A DNA stretch of 64,000 bases from NCBI RefSeq assembly GCF_006274605.1, contig NZ_CP040846.1:124001-188000 (forward strand), given 5' to 3'. Shown here piece after piece: positions 61,244 through 64,000 of the stretch. Every line of letters starts with the position of its first letter. The first letter of the stretch is position 1. Position numbers and translations under genes: made by a program. The DNA is from Thermococcus indicus. Its GTDB lineage: Archaea; Methanobacteriota_B; Thermococci; Thermococcales; Thermococcaceae. Below the pieces are notes generated by a model that ran no database searches, had not been told where the DNA came from, and worked only from the letters and a program-made list of their open reading frames with translations.

Positions 61244-62002
61244 ATGGAGCTTTTAAGCACCGGCATTCCTGCTCTCGACAGGGCCCTGGGGGGCGGTCTG
61301 CTCGAGGACAGCAACCTCCTCATCGTTTACGATACGTACTCCAAGGGATGGGCCATTGCCTTTGAGATACTCAGGAATCGTATTCGTGCGGGAGATTTTG
61401 GGGTGATAATTGACTCGGTTCTCCCGATATCATCACTGGAGATGGAGCTCAGGGCCGCCGATTTTGACATTGCTTCGGAGGGCACGGCGGGTAATGTCGC
61501 GGTTATAGATGTGTTCTCTTCCTTTTACGGAATCGAATATCCGTACGATTTTGTATACACCGATGGGACGATGGATGCTGGCACGTTTTTACCGAAGTAC
61601 AGCAGGCTCTACCGCCGCCTGCTGACCGAGCGCATCGGGGACAGGAGGCCGGTGGGTATAGACGTCACCATAGATGGACTGGCATTCCTGTTTGGTAAGG
61701 AGAATTTCCTGTCGGTCTTCCAGCGTCTTATCGCGGATAAGGAGAGGGCCAGGATAACCGAAACCCGGAAGCGTCCGATAAATATCTTCCTCCTCAACAG
61801 GGGGAGGGCTTCTAGCGACCTTGTGGCGTGGGTTTCCCTCTACAGCCAGTACGTCCTTGAGTTCAGCTCCAGCAGTGCCCCCTTTGAGGAGAGGATGGTC
61901 ATCAGAAAATCGCCCCTCCCCGAGTTCAACCCGCTAAAAAGTCAGTATAGCTTCAGGCTCTGGGGTGGAAAGATTGAACTCAGTCCAATTCAGTCTAAAT
62001 GA
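61244..62002 (+). CDS. KaiC/RecA-like protein with degenerate P-loop
   Basis: 252 residues from ATG 61244 (GGGTGATACC upstream; TATA TTTTAAATAC near 61205). The opening STGIPALDRALGGGLLEDSNLLIVYD is the KaiC-family start, but where Walker A (GxxGxGKT) should follow it has DTYSKGWAIAF. A Walker B-like VTIDGLAFLF lacks the acidic pair. ATP binding is therefore doubtful; possibly a regulatory paralogue like the DUF835 or GvpD-type proteins. Confidence 0.75.
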   Translation: MELLSTGIPALDRALGGGLLEDSNLLIVYDTYSKGWAIAFEILRNRIRAGDFGVIIDSVLPISSLEMELRAADFDIASEGTAGNVAVIDVFSSFYGIEYPYDFVYTDGTMDAGTFLPKYSRLYRRLLTERIGDRRPVGIDVTIDGLAFLFGKENFLSVFQRLIADKERARITETRKRPINIFLLNRGRASSDLVAWVSLYSQYVLEFSSSSAPFEERMVIRKSPLPEFNPLKSQYSFRLWGGKIELSPIQSK

Positions 62003-62053
62003 TACCCGTTAATCCTGTGGCCGCACAGTACCCCCCCATGACGAGATTCAGAA

Positions 62054-62248
62054 CTAACCTCCCGCCCTCGCCAGGCGGAGCTTCTCCATGAAGCGCTCTA
62101 TCTCCCTTTGCTCCCCCTTTATCAGAACCCTGCTGAGGGGTATACCGTTTCTCTCCGTCTTCCCGAGGAGGATTAATCTAACCTCCGCCCCGCTCTTCCT
62201 TTTTATATCCTCAAGCTCCTCCGGTGGAATCACGGTCTCGATAATCAA
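62054..62248 (-). CDS. Small conserved-looking protein
   Basis: 64 residues from TTG 62248, with GGAGGT just upstream inside the end of the ATPase gene. Pattern IIETVIPPEELEDIKRKSGAEVRLILLGKTERNG, EIERFMEKLRLAR suggests one alpha-beta domain. Overlaps the preceding ATPase gene by 38 bases, so translation is probably coupled. Not recognised. Confidence 0.6.
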   Translation of the reverse strand: MIIETVIPPEELEDIKRKSGAEVRLILLGKTERNGIPLSRVLIKGEQREIERFMEKLRLARAGG

Positions 62249-63509
62249 GGAGGAACCTCCACAGGGGTATTATTTCGATTCCGTCTGTTTTCTTCTCTAT
62301 GTCCCACGTTATCAACTTTGCTTTTTCCCACCCGAAGAGTCGTTTTGCTTTTTTCAGAGCTTTGAGTTCCCTTTCTAGTGTCTCCGGCCTCGAAACGTCG
62401 TAGCTCACCTGAATCAACGTTTCCTCCTCTGGCAGAACGAAGTCCACCTCCCAGTTCTCGCCGGAGGCGTAGTTAACCTCCCTACCCCTCCTCATGAGCT
62501 CGATGAAGACCGTGTTCTCCATGAGCCTGCCGATGTTATCACTGAACTTTACACTCAGGAACGTGAGGAAAGCCGTGTCCACGAAGTATATCTTCTTGGG
62601 GTGCTGGATTCTCAGCCTGACCTTGGGGGAGTATACTTCCACGGGAAAGGTGAAGTAGCACTCGTTCAGGTAGCGGAGGTAGTTGGCCAGAGTTGCCTTG
62701 CTGACCGAATACCCGAGGCTTCTCATGGTTCTCTCAGCTTTACTCAGGCTGAAGTACTCTGAGTTGAGAAGCAACCTGAGAAGCGCCCTCAGCTCCTCTG
62801 GGTTCCGTACCCGGTACCTTTCGACAATGTCCAACGCAATAATCGTGTTGAAGTAGTCCCTGACTATCATCCCTTTTATTTTTTTATCGTTGGAGAGGAC
62901 AACCTCCGGAAATCCCCCGTAGAGAAGATACTCCCTAAGGAGGTTTAGGAGCTGGCTCTTCTTCCCGCTGAATTCGACTCTTTGTGGTATGTCGAAGTTT
63001 TTGAAGCGGAGGAACTCCTGGAAGCTCAGCGGGAAGACTTCGAATGTGAGAGCCCTACCCCTGAGCGATGTGGGTATCTCCCTGCTTGATAGCTTTGAAG
63101 AGGAACCACTCAGGAAGAGCCTCACGTCTTTCCTTGAGTCATGTACCCGCCTGACCCATGAGTCCCATCCCGGAATATTCTGGATTTCGTCTAGAAACAG
63201 GTAAAGCCTCTCCTTCTTCCCAAATAGCTCTTCGATTGTGGGGATAAGCTCAGTCAGCGTTTCGGTTCTCTTCTCTATTCTCTCGTCCTCGAAGTTGATG
63301 TAAAAAATCTCATCCTGAGGTATTTTCTTAGAAAGCCCGTTTATCAGCTGGAACATTAGGTATGTTTTGCCTGTTCTCCTGCATCCGGCGAAGGTGATGA
63401 TCTTTCTTGGTCTTTCAGGAATCAAGGAGAAGTCGAAGTCCCTTTCGATTAGTTCCGGCGTCCAGTTTTCCTGCCACTCAACAATGACTCGCGCGAGGTT
63501 CTCGTTCAT
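62211..63509 (-). CDS. P-loop ATPase with DUF4143 C-terminus
   Basis: 432 residues. Walker A FAGCRRTGKTYLM, Walker B RLYLFLDEIQNIPGW, SGSSSKLSS sensor segment, then the linker FPLSFQEFLRF and a DUF4143 domain ending with ENWEVDFVLPEEETLIQVSYDV, a PD-(D/E)xK-like nuclease pattern (D...E..Q instead of K). These AAA+ proteins are frequent and variable in Thermococcales genomes. ATG 63509; a near-palindromic TATA region lies before it (TTTATAAA). Confidence 0.87.
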   Translation of the reverse strand: MNENLARVIVEWQENWTPELIERDFDFSLIPERPRKIITFAGCRRTGKTYLMFQLINGLSKKIPQDEIFYINFEDERIEKRTETLTELIPTIEELFGKKERLYLFLDEIQNIPGWDSWVRRVHDSRKDVRLFLSGSSSKLSSREIPTSLRGRALTFEVFPLSFQEFLRFKNFDIPQRVEFSGKKSQLLNLLREYLLYGGFPEVVLSNDKKIKGMIVRDYFNTIIALDIVERYRVRNPEELRALLRLLLNSEYFSLSKAERTMRSLGYSVSKATLANYLRYLNECYFTFPVEVYSPKVRLRIQHPKKIYFVDTAFLTFLSVKFSDNIGRLMENTVFIELMRRGREVNYASGENWEVDFVLPEEETLIQVSYDVSRPETLERELKALKKAKRLFGWEKAKLITWDIEKKTDGIEIIPLWRFLLDYRDRDSTGGA

Positions 63510-63583
63510 GGTAACGTTTACTAACCCAACATTTATAAAGATTGTTCAGTATACTGAACAGCCTTTTATAAATACTCGTTCAG

Positions 63584-64000
63584 TTAATCCACCCGGAACG
63601 TGAGTCCCTTCTCTCTGGCCTTCCTCTCGACCTGAAGGCGGAACTGGCAGGCCTTGCATATCTCTCCCGTCGTCGGCTGGCCGCATATCTTACAGCGGTT
63701 CAGCTCGCTCGTCCTTTTGGTGTACGTCCTCGCTATGAGGGGGAATAGCTTGTCGTAGCTCCTCAGTATCTGATACTTCGTCCCCGGATGCCTCTCCTCC
63801 ATCTCGTTGATCCAATCCCGAATTTCGGCCCTGAAGGCCTCAACGGCGTAGGGGCACTCGCTGAAATCAACCTCTATGTTGTTGAGGACCGCGTAGAGAA
63901 CTATCTCCTTCTCGGGAATCTCGCGGAGGGGCTTTATCCTGGGGACCAGCTCTGGGTGTATCTCCTCGTAGTAAGGGCCGGTCCTTCCGAGGCGTGCCAC
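63584..64000 (-). CDS. ttuA: TtuA/NcsA-type tRNA 2-thiolation protein, C-terminal part
   Basis: The last 138 residues only. RTGPYYEEIHPELVPRIKPLREIPEKEIVLYA, DFSECPYAVEAFRAEIRDWIN and the C-terminal zinc finger CKICGQPTTGEICKACQF are characteristic of the TIGR00269/TtuA group, which inserts sulfur at U54 (TtuA) or U34 (NcsA) of tRNA. The N-terminal zinc finger, P-loop-like PP-motif and catalytic Cys lie beyond the window. Which of the paralogues this is remains open. Confidence 0.85.
   Translation of the reverse strand: MARLGRTGPYYEEIHPELVPRIKPLREIPEKEIVLYAVLNNIEVDFSECPYAVEAFRAEIRDWINEMEERHPGTKYQILRSYDKLFPLIARTYTKRTSELNRCKICGQPTTGEICKACQFRLQVERKAREKGLTFRVD

Overview
The window is chromosomal DNA of a hyperthermophilic euryarchaeon of the order Thermococcales, most likely Thermococcus. 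The evidence is the gene content (ADP-forming acyl-CoA synthetase alpha subunit, KlbA ATPase with an intein, CGP-CTERM surface proteins, extracellular GH13 alpha-amylase, Trm14, DUF835, DUF515, DUF211 and DUF460 proteins), GGTGAT-type ribosome-binding sites close to ATG/GTG/TTG starts, archaeal TATA boxes about 25 bases before predicted transcript starts, and a Thermococcales glycolytic motif on the amylase promoter. No rRNA, tRNA or CRISPR array was seen. Function calls rest on reading translated sequences by eye; no database search was run.

Layout. 1-5450: PAC2-family end fragment, MTA phosphorylase and MTA/SAH deaminase (purine/sulfur salvage, sharing a promoter palindrome), membrane proteins, macrodomain protein. 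5515-12930: an M61-like secreted protein (frameshifted, catalytic Glu replaced by Gln), NAD(P)HX repair enzyme, a cassette of small secreted and membrane proteins of unknown function, and a frameshifted alpha-amylase. 13126-20670: ArsR-type regulators around a DUF211 gene, acyl-CoA synthetase alpha subunit, a DUF234 ATPase, and tryptophanyl-tRNA synthetase preceded by a possible Trp-Pro-Trp leader peptide. 20717-24795: lipoprotein, OPT transporter operon, tRNA methyltransferase.

25014-29029 holds the most striking locus: a SPASM radical SAM enzyme overlapping a 50-residue peptide gene with four consecutive Cys-x3-Asp/Glu motifs, followed by two Dpp-type permeases. It looks like an archaeal thioether-peptide (ranthipeptide-like) system. 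30060-31839 is a TIGR04076-like gene split by a tnpB element flanked by GG; removing the element restores the frame. 31929-39709 is a secretion/type IV pilus-like cluster (DUF515, secreted protein, KlbA ATPase with an Ala1 intein, two TadB/TadC-type membrane proteins). A second tnpB element at 40468-41930 splits a 98-residue gene after TTTAC; a close relative lies at 47492-48959. Between them sits a DUF4129/MoxR/DUF58 operon.

49082-53005 encodes a DUF4855-like protein and two CGP-CTERM surface proteins. The rest carries an M32 carboxypeptidase, a DUF433/DUF5615 pair, an ASCH protein, a geranylgeranyl-reductase-like flavoprotein, pyrrolidone carboxyl peptidase, a DUF460 protein, regulator/membrane pairs, a KaiC-like protein with a degenerate P-loop, a DUF4143 ATPase, and the C-terminus of a TtuA-type tRNA thiolation enzyme.
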